This document shows positions 50,287 to 51,582 of a stretch of DNA of 51,582 nucleotides, in pieces. Positions within the stretch are counted from its first letter, which is position 1; the number at the start of each line of letters is the position of its first letter. This DNA comes from Pseudonocardia sp. SCN 73-27 (lineage in GTDB: Bacteria > Actinomycetota > Actinomycetes > Mycobacteriales > Pseudonocardiaceae): positions 1 to 51,582 of the forward strand of contig MEGH01000041.1 of assembly GCA_001725415.1 (NCBI GenBank), given 5' to 3'. The notes under the pieces are model-generated. The model was not told the DNA's origin, ran no database searches, and saw nothing but the letters and a program-made list of their open reading frames with translations. Made by a program: the position numbers and the translations under genes.

Positions 50287-51378
50287 TCAGCAGGGCCCGA
50301 AGGCGGTGACCGAGTAGCGCCGCGCGTCGTCGGTCGTCCACGCCACCGTGACCCGCCCCAGCTGCGGCCCAGCGGCCGCCTCCCAGGCGGAACCGCAGGT
50401 CGAGAGCGTGTACGTCCGCTCCGACGTCATCGGCGCCGCATCACTGCGCACACTCGTCACCGGCGTCGGCCCACCCGCCGACTCCCGCTTCTGCCACACC
50501 GCCGCCACCGCCGCCGCACAGTCCGGCGTCCCCGTCGCGGTCGTGAGCTGCGTCTCCGCAGCCGGCGCGACGATGCGGCACAACGGCTGCGGGTCCGCCA
50601 CCCGTCCCGAGATCACCCGGTCGAGCAACGGCGGCACCTCCTGCGCGTTCGGCACCCCGCCGACCGTCGCGCGCACCTCGTTGCCCGCCTGGATCTCCTT
50701 CTGCGCCTCCACCGCCGTGATCCGCGACGCCGTGATCGCGAACCCCACGATCGACACCGCGCACAGCACCGAACCCACCACCAGCAACTGCCAGCGCGGC
50801 AACCTGAGCAACCCCGCCAGCAGCAGCCCCAGGCTCAACGCCAACGCCCACGCCCACGGATTGTCCTTCGTCCACACCACCAGGGCGCCGACGAACACGA
50901 TCCCCGCGACGTGCCACGTCCAGCCCTTGAGCAGCCGGTCCAGCCGCAACAGCGACAGCAGCACCAGCGTCCCGAGGCCGATCGCGAACGGCGGCCACCA
51001 CTGGTCGACGGGCTTGTCCGGGTCGAGGGTCGGGAAGAGGAAGAACGGGATGAGGAGCAGCGCCGCGCCCGCGATGCCCACGCCGATCGCCAGCCGCCAA
51101 CCCCGCGCCCACAACCACGCCCACGCGCCGCTGCCCGGCGAGGGCTGCTGCTGCGGGGGCTCGTGAGGCGGCGAGCCCCATCCGGGAGGCGGCGGCGGAC
51201 AGCCCTGCTGCTGCCCGGGATGCCCTGGCGCCGCCGGGTGATACCAGACACCGTGCGGGACGGGGGCGCGCTCGTCGTCGTACACAGGGCTGTCACCCTG
51301 CTTCGTCATGTCGACGGGTGTGTTCGATCGCGACGCCTCCGGCTGCTCCGGCGGCTGGGGCGTGCGCGGCTCTCCCAT
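50287..51378 (-). CDS. Polytopic membrane protein with long proline-rich N terminus
   Basis: 363 aa from ATG 51378. Residues 1-90 are hydrophilic and rich in Pro/Gln/Gly (PPPPPGWG, EPPQQQP); four or five membrane helices follow (about 95-215); the C-terminal 145 residues form a soluble, probably extracellular domain with Cys pairs (PLCRIVAPAAETQL, CAAAVAAVWQ, STCGSAWEAA). Not assigned to a family. The start is decided by TAGGCT 8 nt upstream (leaderless). It stands between etfD and the IS30 end; no partner is visible. Confidence 0.72.
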   Translation of the reverse strand: MGEPRTPQPPEQPEASRSNTPVDMTKQGDSPVYDDERAPVPHGVWYHPAAPGHPGQQQGCPPPPPGWGSPPHEPPQQQPSPGSGAWAWLWARGWRLAIGVGIAGAALLLIPFFLFPTLDPDKPVDQWWPPFAIGLGTLVLLSLLRLDRLLKGWTWHVAGIVFVGALVVWTKDNPWAWALALSLGLLLAGLLRLPRWQLLVVGSVLCAVSIVGFAITASRITAVEAQKEIQAGNEVRATVGGVPNAQEVPPLLDRVISGRVADPQPLCRIVAPAAETQLTTATGTPDCAAAVAAVWQKRESAGGPTPVTSVRSDAAPMTSERTYTLSTCGSAWEAAAGPQLGRVTVAWTTDDARRYSVTAFGPC

Positions 51379-51392
51379 CGGCGGCAAGCCTA
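51379..51392 (-). promoter_or_regulatory. Leaderless promoter of the membrane protein gene
   Basis: TAGGCT on the minus strand (51392-51387), 8 nt, then ATG 51378. Its first three bases are also the stop of the short frame at 51390-51470. Confidence 0.4.
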
Positions 51393-51470
51393 CTGGCCGG
51401 TGGCACCGCCGTCCGTGTCCTCGCGGGCGCGGACGGTCACGATCGGAGCACCCTCCGCGCGCAACCTCAT
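51390..51470 (-). pseudogene. Short reading frame next to the IS30 end, possible gene remnant
   Basis: 26 codons (MRLRAEGAPIVTVRARED, then TDGGATGQ) with a stop that overlaps the promoter of the next gene. The frame stays open upstream into the transposase 3' region, so it could be the 3' end of a gene interrupted by the insertion, or mere chance. Nothing more can be said. Confidence 0.2.
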
Positions 51471-51475
51471 GGTTG
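51459..51475. repeat. Second copy of the GCGCGCAACCTCAYGGTTG unit
   Basis: GCGCGCAACCTCATGGTTG lies at about 51457-51475, between the IS30 transposase stop and the membrane gene promoter. The other copy (with C for T) is at 18565-18583. Two occurrences in 33 kb suggest a dispersed element. Confidence 0.55.
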
Positions 51476-51492
51476 TCCGACCCCGCTCTGGT

Positions 51493-51582
51493 TCAAGGGG
51501 TCGGCGCAACACCGGTGGTCACTGGCCGCGACAGTAGCCGGGCCATCCACTCCCCGGGGGTGTCCCAGCCCAACGTCTTGCG
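51493..51582 (-). mobile_element. IS30-family transposase, C-terminal end only
   Basis: The last 29 codons of a leftward gene that starts beyond the window. They read RKTLGWDTPGEWMARLLS, then a short tail, matching the C-terminal motif of IS30-family DDE transposases (PRKTLGWxTPAE). The remaining catalytic domain and both terminal inverted repeats are not visible; the right repeat should lie within about 51450-51492. Whether the element is intact cannot be seen. Confidence 0.75.

Noticed and set aside
1-51582. tRNA or rRNA genes, riboswitches, replication origin
   Set aside because: No cloverleaf, rRNA signature, DnaA-box cluster or known riboswitch consensus was noticed by eye; a covariance-model search was not possible.

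Overview
The window is very GC-rich, densely packed actinobacterial chromosome. Many genes are joined by 4-bp ATGA or GTGA overlaps, many promoters look leaderless, and there is a HAIR/HspR heat-shock regulon, WXG100/PPE/EspG-type proteins and DtxR/IdeR-like signals. Together with GTGAGTGGC-type palindromes this suggests a Pseudonocardia-like member of the Pseudonocardiales. That assignment is an inference from gene content; no rRNA or tRNA gene was seen.

Layout: 1-6.3 kb holds class II fructose-bisphosphate aldolase, a SigE-type ECF sigma factor with a small membrane protein, two tandem DedA proteins, a GH76-like enzyme and a PPOX-fold protein. 6.4-11.2 kb holds a heterodimeric ABC exporter with one dead ATP site behind an iron-box-like promoter, then tetR and a SpoU-type methyltransferase. 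11.4-14.6 kb holds a divergent FtsH-like membrane protease with an upstream lipoprotein. 14.7-18.5 kb holds pyrE with an SDR enzyme, a membrane protein, and a ybaB/EspC-like/WXG-like operon.

18.7-30.4 kb is a proteostasis block: clpB and a divergent AAA+/TPR-membrane pair share one HAIR operator, and dnaK-grpE-dnaJ-hspR has two. Between them lie a second PPOX protein and a flavohaemoglobin-like gene. 30.5-33.6 kb holds a DUF3558-like lipoprotein and a PPE-like/EspG-like pair. 33.8-39.8 kb is an aromatic catabolic cluster: maleylacetate reductase and a LysR regulator on the minus strand, and flavin reductase, HpaB/HadA-type FADH2 monooxygenase, hydroxyquinol 1,2-dioxygenase and a kinase-less FAD synthetase on the plus strand. 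It should feed a phenolic compound through hydroxyquinol and maleylacetate to 3-oxoadipate.

39.8-47.3 kb is a six-gene type IV secretion/conjugation-like operon (VirB2-, B3-, B4-, B6-, B8-like and a lytic C40 hydrolase) without visible relaxase or coupling protein. 47.3-51.6 kb holds a hydrolase fragment, the membrane Fe-S oxidoreductase EtfD, a membrane protein, and at the edge the last 29 codons of an IS30-family transposase.
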